Source: Pseudomonas abyssi
GTDB taxonomy: Bacteria; Pseudomonadota; Gammaproteobacteria; Pseudomonadales; Pseudomonadaceae
Assembly: GCF_002307495.1 (NCBI RefSeq)
Contig: NZ_NTMR01000005.1
Coordinates: 124,001-188,000 of the forward strand
Length of the DNA: 64,000 bases
Direction: 5' to 3'
Shown: positions 25,711 through 36,508 of the stretch, in pieces
Position numbering within the stretch: the first letter of the stretch is position 1
Layout: every line of letters starts with the position of its first letter
The notes under the pieces: generated by a model
What the model was told of the DNA's origin: nothing
What the model saw: only the letters and a program-made list of their open reading frames with translations
The model's database searches: none
Program-made: the position numbers and the translations under genes

Positions 25711-26728
25711 ATCGTCCGTTCGTCGCTCAGGTTGAGTGACCAGTCGCGGATTACGGCTGCTGTATCGCGCCCGCCCGCCAGCAGCCAGTGCAGTTTGCAG
25801 AACGCCGCTTCCGGTGTCATGTCACCGCCACTCAGCACACCCTGATCCTGCAGGCCCGCGCTCGCGGCGTAGGTGCCGGGGCTGATGCCGCCCTGCAGAC
25901 ACTGGGTTACGTTGACCACGACCTTGCCACGTGCGCCGGCGCGCTTGATAAAGGCATCGAACGCCGGATCGCGGCTGGGCACGTTGCCCGCGCCGAAACT
26001 CTGCAACACCACCGCCTTGCAGTTACTGTCGGCCAGAATCGCGTCGTACAGGGCTGGCGGCATCGATGGATGCAGGCAGAGCATGGCAACCGCACCCGGC
26101 TGGAAGTCGAGGGCGGCGGCTTCGCGCGGATGACGGCTGGCGATGGCTTCGCCAAGCAATCGCTCGGTATACAGCTGCGGGCGGATATTGAGTTCGGCCA
26201 GCGGCGCCGCGTTGGGGGTGTCGAAGGCGTGAAACTGCTGGCTGCTGACTTTGCGCAGGCGGCTGCCGTTGAGCAGTCGGTTGTTGAACACCAGGCTGAC
26301 ATTGCGCAGGCGCGGCCCGGCTGCCAATTGCAGCGCCGCCTGCAGATGCGCCACCGCGTCGCTGCGCGGCAGCCCGAGCGGCACCTGCGAGCCGGTGAAC
26401 AGCACGTTGCGTTCGCTGGCGCCGAGCATGAACGCTAGGGCCGCAGCGCTGTAGGCCATGGTGTCGGTGCCGTGCAGAATGATGAAGCCGCGGTAGCGCT
26501 CCCAGTGTTCGGCCAGCAGCGCGGCGAGCTGCTGCCAGTGCGCCGGGGTGATGTTGGCGCTGTCGATCAGTGGGTCGATCTCCAGCAGGTCGAAGCCGGG
26601 CAACTGTTGCAGGCTGCTGCCCAACTGCTGCTCGATACGCTGGCGCAGACCGGGGGCCGGTGCCAGCCCATGCGGGCCGGGCACCATGCCGATGGTGCCG
26701 CCGGTGTGCAGGATCAGCACCTCGGCGG

Positions 26729-26732
<4 letters not shown>
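25707..26732 (-). CDS. ansA: Type I L-asparaginase
   Basis: A 341-residue cytoplasmic asparaginase hydrolysing L-Asn to Asp and NH3. The first catalytic Thr is in ILHTGGTIGM near the N-terminus and the second in FIILHGTDTMAYSAAALAFM. PLGLPRSDAVAHLQAA and CLQGGISPGTYAASAGLQDQ also fit the family. No signal peptide is present, consistent with type I. Its ATG overlaps the aspA stop (ATGA), so Asn to Asp to fumarate conversion is encoded in one operon. Confidence 0.93.
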
Positions 26733-28132
<1,400 letters not shown>

Positions 28133-28186
28133 GGGTGTGCTTCCAGAGGAAACGGAGCGCCGGGGATCCGGCGCTCGGGGCAGGGG

Positions 28187-29617
28187 TCAGTGGTTGTCTT
28201 TGCGCTGGCTGGCCGGCCAGGACTCGTGGTCCAGATCCAGGTCGGCGTACTCTTCAGCGTGGAAGGTCGGCGTCTTGTTGCCGCTCTTGAGCTGTCGGTC
28301 GTAGTCGGCGAGCACGCGCTTGCCGGTCTTGAACAGCAGGGTCAGGGCAACCAGGTTGACCAGTGCCAGCAGGCCCATGGTCAGGTCGGCGAAGCCGAAT
28401 ACGGTACCCAGATCCATGATCGCGCCCAGACAGCACAGGCAGATCACCACCACCCGAAAGCCGTTCATGACGAACTCGTTGCTGCGGCCGGTGGTCAGGT
28501 AGCTGACGCTGTTCTCACCGAGGTAGTAGTTGTAGAGCACGGTGCTGAAGCCGAACAGCAGCATGGCAATGCTGACGAACACACGGCCCCATTCGCCGAT
28601 ATGGGTTGCCAGCGAGGCCTGGGTCAAGGCCACGCCCTGACTGGCGTCGCCCAGCGTCGGGTCATAGGCGGTGCCCATCAGAATGATCAGCGCGGTGCAG
28701 GTGCACAGCACGATGGTGTCGATGAAGACCGAGAACGACTGCACCACACCCTGATTGGCCGGGTGCGGGACGAAGGCCACCGATGCCACGTTGGGCGCGC
28801 TGCCGAGGCCCGCTTCGTTGGAGAACAGGCCGCGCTTGACGCCCATCAGGATCGCCGCGCCGATACCGCCGCCAACCACCGGGCCGATGCCGAAGGCGCT
28901 CTCCACAATCAGCTTGAGGGTCGCGGGAATCTCGCTGAAGTTCAGACCGAGTACCACCACGGCGATCAGCAGGTAGCCGCCAGCCATGATCGGCACCAGC
29001 ACTTCCGCGACCTGGGCGATACGTTTAACGCCGCCGAAGATGATCAGGCCGACCACCAGCGCCAGACCGATGCCGCTGTAGTACAGCGGAATGCTGAAGG
29101 CATCCTGCAGCGAGGTGGCGACCGCGTAGGATTGCAGGGCGATAAAGCCGATACCGAAGGTCACCAGCAGCAGCACCGAGTACACCACCGCCAGCCACTT
29201 CCAGTTGCGACCCAGGCCGCGCTCGATATAGTGCGCCGGGCCGCCACGGTAGGCGCCATCCGGCTCGGCGGTCTTGTACAGCTGGGCGAGGGTACATTCG
29301 ATAAAGCTGGTCGCCATGCCCATCAGGCCGACAACCCACATCCAGAAGATCGCGCCGGGGCCGCCGAGGGTGATGGCCACTGCCACGCCGGCGATATTGC
29401 CGCCGCCGACCCGGCCGGCAACCGACAGAATCAGCGCTTGAAAGGAACTGAGGTGGCGTCCGTCCGCCTCGTGATGCTTAGCGGTGAGGATGCCGAACAT
29501 CTTGCCGAAGTAACGAAACTGAACGAAGCGGGTGGCGATGGTGAACCAGACTCCGATGCCGACCAGCATGGCAATCAGAATCTTGCTCCACAGCAGGTCG
29601 CTGAGGGCGGATAGCAT
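28187..29617 (-). CDS. AGCS family alanine/glycine:cation symporter
   Basis: A 476-residue inner-membrane transporter with about ten hydrophobic helices. Typical AGCS segments are FRYFGKMFGIL, GRVGGGNIAGVAVAITLGGPGA, FWMWVVGLMGMATSFIECTL and FSNEAGLGSAPNVASVAFVP, in the family order. It probably imports Ala, Gly or, from its operon, an Asn/Asp-type amino acid with Na+ or H+. aspA and ansA follow. A weak -10-like TAAAAT lies 5' of the gene, and the upstream region shows no glycine riboswitch. Confidence 0.92.
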   Translation of the reverse strand: MLSALSDLLWSKILIAMLVGIGVWFTIATRFVQFRYFGKMFGILTAKHHEADGRHLSSFQALILSVAGRVGGGNIAGVAVAITLGGPGAIFWMWVVGLMGMATSFIECTLAQLYKTAEPDGAYRGGPAHYIERGLGRNWKWLAVVYSVLLLVTFGIGFIALQSYAVATSLQDAFSIPLYYSGIGLALVVGLIIFGGVKRIAQVAEVLVPIMAGGYLLIAVVVLGLNFSEIPATLKLIVESAFGIGPVVGGGIGAAILMGVKRGLFSNEAGLGSAPNVASVAFVPHPANQGVVQSFSVFIDTIVLCTCTALIILMGTAYDPTLGDASQGVALTQASLATHIGEWGRVFVSIAMLLFGFSTVLYNYYLGENSVSYLTTGRSNEFVMNGFRVVVICLCCLGAIMDLGTVFGFADLTMGLLALVNLVALTLLFKTGKRVLADYDRQLKSGNKTPTFHAEEYADLDLDHESWPASQRKDNH

Positions 29618-29715
29618 GATCTACTCCTTTCGGTGAGCCGAATTTTATTGTCGGTTGGGGAGGCTCATTGAAACGCGCGAGTGCGCGCTTGGGGAGTTTG
29701 TAAACTGATACGAAA

Positions 29716-29754
29716 AGACGCTATCTGATGCTTTTTTAGCATCAGATAGCGTCT
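29716..29754 (-). terminator. Strong terminator of the guanidine operon
   Basis: A perfect 17-bp inverted repeat, AGACGCTATCTGATGCT (29716-29732) with 29738-29754, around a 5-nt T loop. On the minus strand it is followed by TTTTCG, and on the plus strand by GTTTTTC, so it may work both ways. It lies 12 nt past the carboxylase stop codon and closes the operon without an allophanate hydrolase gene. Confidence 0.9.
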
Positions 29755-29765
29755 GTTTTTCTGCG

Positions 29766-32700
29766 TCAGGCGATCTGTTCCAATGCCTCGTCGCGCAGCA
29801 CCACCAGCGGCTGACCGGCCTGTACCCGGCCACCGGGCTGCTGCAGCACATGGGTTACCACACCCGCGCACGGCGCCTGCAGCGGAATCTCCATCTTCAT
29901 CGATTCGAGAATCAGCAGGGTTTGCCCGGCCTTGACGGTATCACCGACCTTGACCTCGGCCTGCCACAGACTGCCGGACACCGGGCTGTCGACGCCGACG
30001 CTGTCCTCCGGCCAGCTGACATCCTCGTCGCTGCTTTCCAGCTCTTCGCTCTCGAAGTTGAACTGGCCGTTGGCGTGCCACTGGCGCAGTTCTTCGGCGA
30101 ACGCAGCGTTGCGTTTTTGCTTGAAGGCGTCGATGTCATCGGCGTTGTCGGCAATAAAGGCCTCGTGCTCGGCGAGGCTGAACTGGCTTTCCTCGATGCG
30201 CAGCGGGTAGCGGCCCTGCGGGAAGTCGCGGCGAATCTGCTGCAGCTCCTCGTGGCTCACTTCGTAGAAACGGATCTGGTCGAAGAAGCGCAGCAGCCAC
30301 GGTTTGCTGAACTCGCGGGTCTGGCGGTAGCGGTTCCACATCTGCAGGGTACGGCCGACGAACTGATAGCCGCCGGGGCCTTCCATACCGTAGACGCAGA
30401 GATAGGAGCCACCAATGCCGACCGAGTTTTCGGCGGTCCAGGTGCGCGCCGGGTTGTACTTGGTGGTCACCAGGCGGTGGCGCGGGTCGGTCGGTGTGGC
30501 CACCGGCGCGCCGAGGTAAACGTCGCCCAGGCCCATGACCAGATAGGACGCCTCGAACAACACCTTTTTGACGTCGTCGATGCTCTCCAGCCCGTTGATG
30601 CGGCGGATGAATTCCAGGTTGCTCGGGCACCAGGGCGCGTTCTTGCGCACCGACTGGGTGTATTTTTCGATCGCCAGCTGGCAGGCCTCGTCATCCCACG
30701 ACAGCGGGATATGCACGATGCGCGAGGGTACGGCCAGTTCGTTGAGGCGTTCCGACAGCGCCTGCTCGGCCTTGAGCAGATGATCGAGCAGGGCGTCATG
30801 GCTCAATTGCTGGCTGTCGAAGTGCACCTGCAGTGAGCGGATGCCCGGTGTCAGTTCACGGAGACCCGCCACCGGGTTCTGCTGCAGCCACTGCATCAGC
30901 GCGTGGGCGCGGAAGCGCAGGCGGATATCCAGCATCTGCTCACCGTACTCGACCAGCAGGAAGTGGTCACCGGCAGCGCGGTAGACGATCTCGTCACCGA
31001 ACTGCTCGGCGGGCAGGCGTTTGAGAATCGGTGTGTCTACCGCCACCGGTTGCCAGTCAACCGGCGTGGCGGCCAGCGCGTCGATCTCGCTTATCTGCGC
31101 CGCTTCCAGTGCGACCGCCTGTTCGATGCTGACCGGCACGAAGCGCACGGTGTCGCCGGCGCGCAGCTGGCCGAGCTTCCACAGGTCGGCGGTGATCACG
31201 GTCGCCGGGCAGACGAAGCCGCCCAGTGACGGGCCGTCCGGGCCGAGGATCACCGGCATGTCGCCGGTGAAATCGACGGTGCCGAAGGCGTAGGCGTTGT
31301 CGTGGATGTTGGACGGGTGCAGGCCGGCTTCGCCGCCGTCCTTGCGCGCCCACTCCGGTTTCGGGCCGATGAGACGGACGCCGGTGCGGCTGGAGTTGTA
31401 GTGAATCTCCCAGTCGGTGGCAAAGAAGCTGTCGATGTCCTTGCCGGTAAAGAAGTCCGGCGCGCCGTGCGGGCCGTAGATCACCCGCAGCTCCCACTGG
31501 TTGCCGATCGCCGGGCGCAGTTCGCTCGGTACCTCTGCCGCCGCGACCGGGCTGACTGCGGCACTCAGGTGCAGCACGTCACCGGTGCGCAGCGCGCGGC
31601 CGTTGTGGCCACCGAACTGGCCGAGGGTAAAGGTCGATTTTGATCCGAGATAGTCGGGGCATTGCAGGCCGCCGAGCACCGCCAGGTAGGCGCGCGCACC
31701 GGCTTCCTTGATGCGGCCGAGGGTCAGGGTCTGACCGGCGGCGACGTCGATCACCTGCCAAGCGGCAATCGGCTGATCATCCAGTTTGGCGTCGATTTCC
31801 GCACCGCTCAGCACGATCTGGCTGGCGCTGGCAAAGCGCAGGGTCGGACCCTGCAGGGTGATTTCCAGCCCGGCGGCGTCGGCCGGGTTGTTCAGCAGGC
31901 GGTTGCCGAGGCGGAAGGCGTAGCTGTCGAACGGGCCGGACGGCGGCACGCCGACATCCCAGCTGCCGGTGCGGCCCGGAAAGTCCTGAATGGTGGTCTG
32001 GGTGCCGCCGGCCAGTACGTCGATGCGCGCCGGCTGGAAGCGGAAGCTGTTGAGGTAGCGGGTGGTGACCTCGCCAGCCAGCAGCGCCGGGTCGCGGGTC
32101 AGCGCGCGCAGGTAGTCGAGGTTGGTTTCGCTGCCGTACAGGCGGGTGGCGTCCAGGGTGTCCTGCAGCTTGGTCAGCGCGGCGGCGCGGTCTTCGGCGT
32201 GGACGATGACCTTGGCCAGCATCGGGTCGAAGTAGGACGGTACTTCCAGCCCGGATTCGATCCAGTGGTCAATGCGGATGCCGTCACCGGACGGGAAGGC
32301 CACTTCGCTGAGCAGGCCGGCGAAGGGCTGGAAGTCGCGGAACGGGTCTTCGGCGTACAGACGCACCTGAATGGAATGGCCCTTGGGCACGAGGCTGGCG
32401 CGGCGAGCGTTCAGCTCCAGCTCTTCGCCGGCGGCCAGACGTACCATCCACTCGACCAAATCAACGCCGAACACCTCCTCGGTGACGCCATGCTCAACTT
32501 GCAGGCGGGTGTTTACTTCCAGGAAGTAGAACTGATGACTGTCGGCGTCGTAGATAAATTCGACGGTGCCGGCGTTGCGGTAGCTGACGCTGGACAGCAG
32601 CTTTTCAGCGGTGGCGTGCAGCTCGCTGCGTACCTCGTCGCTCAGGTTCGGTGCCGGGCACTCTTCCACTACCTTCTGGTTGCGGCGCTGGCTGGAGCAG

Positions 32701-33380
32701 TCGCGCTCACCGAGTGCCAGTGCGTTGCCCTTGCCGTCGGCAAACACCTGCACCTCGATATGCCGGGCGCGGGCGATGAATTTTTCCAGGAATACGCCAT
32801 CGTCGGCAAAGTTGCTGGCGCCGAGGCGCTTGACGCTGTCGAAGGCGCCGATCAGTTCGTCTTCGCTGTGGCACAGCTGCATGCCGATACCGCCGCCACC
32901 GGCGGTGCTCTTGAGCATCACCGGATAGCCGATACGCGCGGCTGCTGCCTTGGCGGCAGCCAGATCGGTCAGCAGGTCGGTGCCCGGCAGCAGCGGCACA
33001 TTGGCCTGCTCGGCCAGCTCGCGGGCGCGGTGCTTGAGACCAAAGGCCAGCATCTGTTCGGGTGTCGGGCCGATGAAGGCGACACCGGCGGCCTCACAGC
33101 GGCGCACGAAGTTGGCGTTCTCGCTGAGGAAGCCGTAACCGGGGTGGATGGCCTGGGCGCCCGTGTCGGCGGCGATGGCCAGCAGCTTGTCGACCTGCAG
33201 ATAGGTATCGGCGGCGGCGCCTTCGCCGAGGCTGTAGGCCTCGTCAGCCAGCCGTACGTGCAGGCTGTCGGCGTCGCATTCGGCGTAGACGGCAACGGAG
33301 CCGACGCCGAGGGTGCGCAGGGTGCGGATGATACGGGTGGCGATGGCGCCACGGTTGGCGATCAGAACCTTGTTGAACAT
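29766..33380 (-). CDS. Biotin-dependent urea/guanidine carboxylase (probably guanidine carboxylase)
   Basis: A 1204-residue protein. Residues about 1-450 are a biotin carboxylase (MFNKVLIANRGAIATRIIRT, ATP-grasp loop MLKSTAGGGGIGMQLC, EVNTRLQVEHGVTEEVFGVD). Residues about 480-1090 are the KipI/KipA-like (AHS1/AHS2) carboxyltransferase (GRTGSWDVGVPPSGPFDSYA, GLHPSNIHDNAYAFGTVDFT, GPDGPSLGGFVCPATV). The last 75 residues are the biotin carrier domain with biotinyl-Lys in LESMKMEIPL. Usually named urea carboxylase, but the guanidine-I riboswitch and the two DUF1989 partners indicate that guanidine is the real substrate, giving carboxyguanidine. The start is ATG 33380; an N-terminal extension is rejected. 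Confidence 0.9.
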   Translation of the reverse strand: MFNKVLIANRGAIATRIIRTLRTLGVGSVAVYAECDADSLHVRLADEAYSLGEGAAADTYLQVDKLLAIAADTGAQAIHPGYGFLSENANFVRRCEAAGVAFIGPTPEQMLAFGLKHRARELAEQANVPLLPGTDLLTDLAAAKAAAARIGYPVMLKSTAGGGGIGMQLCHSEDELIGAFDSVKRLGASNFADDGVFLEKFIARARHIEVQVFADGKGNALALGERDCSSQRRNQKVVEECPAPNLSDEVRSELHATAEKLLSSVSYRNAGTVEFIYDADSHQFYFLEVNTRLQVEHGVTEEVFGVDLVEWMVRLAAGEELELNARRASLVPKGHSIQVRLYAEDPFRDFQPFAGLLSEVAFPSGDGIRIDHWIESGLEVPSYFDPMLAKVIVHAEDRAAALTKLQDTLDATRLYGSETNLDYLRALTRDPALLAGEVTTRYLNSFRFQPARIDVLAGGTQTTIQDFPGRTGSWDVGVPPSGPFDSYAFRLGNRLLNNPADAAGLEITLQGPTLRFASASQIVLSGAEIDAKLDDQPIAAWQVIDVAAGQTLTLGRIKEAGARAYLAVLGGLQCPDYLGSKSTFTLGQFGGHNGRALRTGDVLHLSAAVSPVAAAEVPSELRPAIGNQWELRVIYGPHGAPDFFTGKDIDSFFATDWEIHYNSSRTGVRLIGPKPEWARKDGGEAGLHPSNIHDNAYAFGTVDFTGDMPVILGPDGPSLGGFVCPATVITADLWKLGQLRAGDTVRFVPVSIEQAVALEAAQISEIDALAATPVDWQPVAVDTPILKRLPAEQFGDEIVYRAAGDHFLLVEYGEQMLDIRLRFRAHALMQWLQQNPVAGLRELTPGIRSLQVHFDSQQLSHDALLDHLLKAEQALSERLNELAVPSRIVHIPLSWDDEACQLAIEKYTQSVRKNAPWCPSNLEFIRRINGLESIDDVKKVLFEASYLVMGLGDVYLGAPVATPTDPRHRLVTTKYNPARTWTAENSVGIGGSYLCVYGMEGPGGYQFVGRTLQMWNRYRQTREFSKPWLLRFFDQIRFYEVSHEELQQIRRDFPQGRYPLRIEESQFSLAEHEAFIADNADDIDAFKQKRNAAFAEELRQWHANGQFNFESEELESSDEDVSWPEDSVGVDSPVSGSLWQAEVKVGDTVKAGQTLLILESMKMEIPLQAPCAGVVTHVLQQPGGRVQAGQPLVVLRDEALEQIA

Positions 33381-33465
33381 GTCGCTAGCCTTTGCCGGGC
33401 CGTCCCAGGCTGCTTTGTTTACGACAGTGGCCGTCCACTGAAGCTGTGATGTCTCGTTGTACGGG

Positions 33466-34107
33466 TTACTCAGACCAAACCAGCAACTCAACTGGCGTCG
33501 GGTTGTAACCGTTGCACGGGTTGTTTAGCTGCGGGCAGTTGGAAATCAGGATCACCACGTCCATCAGCGCGGTCAGCTCGACATACTTGCCGGCGCCGGA
33601 GATGCCGTCTTCAAAGGTCAGGCCGCCTTCGGCGGTGACCGGCACGTTCATAAAGAAGTTGATGTTGTGGGTGATGTCGCGCTTGCTGATGCCGTACTGC
33701 GGGTTCTCCGCTACGGCCAGCATCCAGCTGTCACGGCACGAGTGCATGCAGCGCTTTTCCAGGTCGTAGCGCACGGTGTTGCTTTCGCTGGCGCAGGCGC
33801 CGCCGAGGGTGTCGTGACGGCCACAGGTGTCGGCGACGATTTCCAGCATCGGGTTGTTCTCATTCGAGCGAATCACCGAACCGGCGGTCAGGTAGACGTT
33901 GCCCTGTTCGCGGATGGTGTCGGTGGCGCTGTAGCGCTCGACCGGGTTGGCGGCGCTGAAGAACAGGGTGTCGGCGGCCTGATTGCCTTCCAGGTCCAGC
34001 AGGCGCAGGGTCTGGCCGGCCTTGACGATGCCGATGTAGTAATCACCGGCGCCGATGGTGGTGCGCGAGGCGGCGTTCTCGGGGAGCAGGGAGCTGTGCT
34101 TGATCAT
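33466..34107 (-). CDS. DUF1989 protein UAAP2, probable carboxyguanidine deiminase subunit
   Basis: A 213-residue DUF1989 protein beginning [20 protein letters not shown]. It has a Cys-rich core, [20 protein letters not shown] and [14 protein letters not shown], and [20 protein letters not shown]. Formerly called urea carboxylase-associated protein 2; work on Pseudomonas has shown that a pair of such proteins (CgdAB) converts carboxyguanidine to allophanate. The metal-binding residues are likely the cysteines and histidines of the core. It is 85 nt upstream of the carboxylase and 11 nt downstream of the UAAP1 paralogue. Confidence 0.9.
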   Translation of the reverse strand: MIKHSSLLPENAASRTTIGAGDYYIGIVKAGQTLRLLDLEGNQAADTLFFSAANPVERYSATDTIREQGNVYLTAGSVIRSNENNPMLEIVADTCGRHDTLGGACASESNTVRYDLEKRCMHSCRDSWMLAVAENPQYGISKRDITHNINFFMNVPVTAEGGLTFEDGISGAGKYVELTALMDVVILISNCPQLNNPCNGYNPTPVELLVWSE

Positions 34108-34118
34108 GGTGTCCTCGC

Positions 34119-34835
34119 TTACTTGCCCAGGTGGTACAGGGCGTTGTTCTGGAAGCCGCGCTGGTTTTCCGGGCGGAAGTTGCGGCAGAAATCGTCATCA
34201 CTGACCGGTGCGGCCTGGCTCAGCTCGATGCGCACCGGCGTGTAGGGGTAGCTTTCAGCGCTGCTGAGCGGGTGCGGGCAGGTATGCAGCAGCACCAGCG
34301 TGTCCATCTCGAAACGCAGGGCCACCTGACTGCCCGCCTTGCTGTGGCCTGAGACCAGTTGCATACGGCCTTCGTCGTCGGTGGCGACCTTGCTGAACAG
34401 GTTCAGGTTGGCGGCCATATCGGCGCGGCCCAGACCGTATTTGGCCAGCTCGACGAGGAAGGCGTCGTAGCCGTTCTGGTGCCATGCGTTGCGGGCGTTC
34501 TGGTAGTCACGCGCGCCCCAGCGTTCGGCCACCTGAGCGGCGTTGCTGTTGCCGCAAACGCTTTCGTGCCAGCCCAGATCGTCTTCGACGATGGAGGCGA
34601 AGATGCGGCCCATGTCGGAGTACAGGCAGTTGCCGCGGGTCAGTTTGAAGGTGTGCTGGCCCTTCAGGGTGTCTGGTGCGTTGTAGCGCTCCAGCAGGTT
34701 TTCCGGGTTGTAGAACAGCATGCCGACGTTGGCGTCGCCGACCAGGTCGGTCAGGCGCATCAGGGTGCCCTTGCGCACGCGCAGGGACCAGTGGCTGGCG
34801 CCGGGAATGTCGGTGGTATAGGTATTCAGCGTCAT
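34119..34835 (-). CDS. DUF1989 protein UAAP1, probable carboxyguanidine deiminase subunit
   Basis: A 238-residue paralogue of the next gene ([20 protein letters not shown], then [40 protein letters not shown]). It contains the DUF1989 fold with His/Cys residues in WHESVCG and LHTCPHP. The two proteins probably form a heteromeric deiminase acting on carboxyguanidine made by the carboxylase. I do not assign cgdA or cgdB because I cannot be sure which name goes with which subunit. It lies 26 nt downstream of the ABC ATPase gene. Confidence 0.9.
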   Translation of the reverse strand: MTLNTYTTDIPGASHWSLRVRKGTLMRLTDLVGDANVGMLFYNPENLLERYNAPDTLKGQHTFKLTRGNCLYSDMGRIFASIVEDDLGWHESVCGNSNAAQVAERWGARDYQNARNAWHQNGYDAFLVELAKYGLGRADMAANLNLFSKVATDDEGRMQLVSGHSKAGSQVALRFEMDTLVLLHTCPHPLSSAESYPYTPVRIELSQAAPVSDDDFCRNFRPENQRGFQNNALYHLGK

Positions 34836-34861
34836 CTGCCTTGTCTCCGTGGTTCGGTGGC

Positions 34862-35644
34862 TCAGCTGGCGGCTTCGGCCAGCAGCGGGGCAATGGTTTG
34901 TGCGGTGGTTTGCGGCGCCGGCTGCCGGGCGCGGTGGTCGATCGGCAGGTCATAGGTGATGGTGGCGCCGTAGGCTTGCGGTGCGTGCGGGTCGTGGCGC
35001 AGCTTGTCGAACACCCACAGGCGGGTGCCGAGGTGAAAGCCTTCCTTGATGTCGTGGGTGACCATGAAGATGGTCAGCTTATGCTCCTGCCACAACCGCA
35101 GCACCAGCTCGTGCATGTCGGCGCGGATGCCCGGGTCGAGTGCGCCGAAGGGCTCGTCCAGCAGCAGAATGCGCGGCTTGCCGAGCAGAGCCTGAGCAAT
35201 CGCCAGACGCTGTTTCATGCCGCCAGACAGCTCATGCGGGTACTTCTTCAGCGCGTGGCCAAGGCCGACTTCGGTGAGGATGGCTTCGGCGTCTTGCCGG
35301 GCCTGCTTGCGCTTGCTGCCGAACAGGTAACCGGTCAGCCCGCGTTGGGCAAAGCCGACCGCCGCCATGACGTTCTCCAGCACGGTCATGTGCGGGAACA
35401 CCGAGTACTGCTGAAACACGATGCCGCGATCCGGGCCGGGTTCGGAGGCAATCGGCTTGCCGTCGAGCAGCAGCTCGCCGCTGGTGGGCGACTCGGTGCC
35501 CAGCAGCATTTTCAAAAAGGTGCTCTTGCCGCAGCCGGAGGCGCCGACCAGGGTGACGAACTCGCCTTCCTTCACGTTGATATTCAGGCGCTCCAGTACC
35601 ACGTTGTCGCCGTAGCGCTTGCCGACGTTCTTGACTTCAATCAT
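34862..35644 (-). CDS. ABC transporter ATP-binding protein of the guanidine operon
   Basis: A 260-residue NitT/TauT-type ATPase: Walker A GASGCGKST, Q-loop VFQQYSVFPHM, signature LSGGMKQRLAIAQAL, Walker B ILLLDEPFGALD, H-loop MVTHDIKEGF. The start chosen is ATG 35644 (MIEVKNVGKRYG), which shares a base with the permease stop (TGATG); an eight-codon extension is less likely. With the permease and binding protein it should import guanidine or a related compound. Confidence 0.92.
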   Translation of the reverse strand: MIEVKNVGKRYGDNVVLERLNINVKEGEFVTLVGASGCGKSTFLKMLLGTESPTSGELLLDGKPIASEPGPDRGIVFQQYSVFPHMTVLENVMAAVGFAQRGLTGYLFGSKRKQARQDAEAILTEVGLGHALKKYPHELSGGMKQRLAIAQALLGKPRILLLDEPFGALDPGIRADMHELVLRLWQEHKLTIFMVTHDIKEGFHLGTRLWVFDKLRHDPHAPQAYGATITYDLPIDHRARQPAPQTTAQTIAPLLAEAAS

Positions 35645-36468
35645 CAGTGGGCTCCTTGGGCGTTCCACGGGAACAGGCGGCGCGACAGGGTCGCCAGCAG
35701 CCAGTCGAAGAGGAAGGCCAGCAGGGTGATCCAGGCGACATACGGCAGGATCACGTCCATCGACATGTAGCGCCTGACCAGGAAGATGCGATAACCCAGA
35801 CCGTCGGTGGCGGCGATGGCCTCGGCGGCGATCAGGAACAGCCAGCCCGCGCCCAGCGACAGACGCACGGCGTCGATCAGTTTCGGCATCAGTTGCGGCA
35901 GCAGCACGCGGACCATGATCTGGCTGGTGTTGGCGCCCAGAGTCTGCGCCTTGACCAGTTGCTCGCTGGGGATTTCCTGGGTGCGGCGCTGAAGGTCGCG
36001 GGCGATGAACGGGGTGATACCGATGGCGATCAGGATCACCTTGGAGGCTTCACCGAGGCCGAACAGAATGAACAGCACCGGCAGAATCGCCAGCGGCGGT
36101 ATCAGCGACACCACCGTCAGCAGCGGGCTGACCCCGGCGTGTACCAGCGGCAGCGCGCCGGTAAACAGCCCCAGCGCCAGGCCGATGGCGGCGGCGATCA
36201 GCACGCCCAGCGCGAGGCGCTTGAGGCTGCTGGCGGTGTCCTGCCAGAACAGGTATTCGCCGGTGCGCTTGCTCGGCTCCAGGGCCATGCGGTCGATGGC
36301 CTCACCCATCTGGCTGAAGGCGGGCAGCAGCTTGTCGTTGGCGTTCTCGGCCAGCCGCGCGTCCGAGGCCACTACGTAGAGCAGGAGCAGCAGGGCGAAC
36401 GGCAGCAAGCCGAGGAACAGTTTGCTGGCTGGTGGCGGAGTGAGGTTGATCAGTCGCTTCATATGCAT
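35644..36468 (-). CDS. ABC transporter permease of the guanidine operon
   Basis: A 274-residue BPD-type inner-membrane protein, NitT/TauT family. Hydrophobic helices include LFLGLLPFALLLLLYVVAS, LALGVLIAAAIGLALGLFTG, VSPLLTVVSLIPPLAILPVL and WITLLAFLFDWLLATL. The EAA-like cytoplasmic loop is around VKAQTLGANTSQIMVRVLLP. It overlaps the ATPase start by one base and lies 40 nt after the binding-protein gene. Either of two ATGs, two codons apart, may be used. Confidence 0.92.
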   Translation of the reverse strand: MHMKRLINLTPPPASKLFLGLLPFALLLLLYVVASDARLAENANDKLLPAFSQMGEAIDRMALEPSKRTGEYLFWQDTASSLKRLALGVLIAAAIGLALGLFTGALPLVHAGVSPLLTVVSLIPPLAILPVLFILFGLGEASKVILIAIGITPFIARDLQRRTQEIPSEQLVKAQTLGANTSQIMVRVLLPQLMPKLIDAVRLSLGAGWLFLIAAEAIAATDGLGYRIFLVRRYMSMDVILPYVAWITLLAFLFDWLLATLSRRLFPWNAQGAH

Positions 36469-36508
36469 CCCGCTGGGGCGCGCAGCCGCGCCCGGTGTGT
36501 TTCAGGGC

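Noticed and set aside
29618-29715. Glycine riboswitch before the amino-acid symporter
   Set aside because: None of the conserved glycine-aptamer motifs is present; the region has only the terminator and a weak -10 box.
31662-33449. 595-codon plus-strand frame inside the carboxylase gene
   Set aside because: Antisense of the biotin carboxylase; composition (Gly/Val/Gln-rich) is that of a shadow frame.
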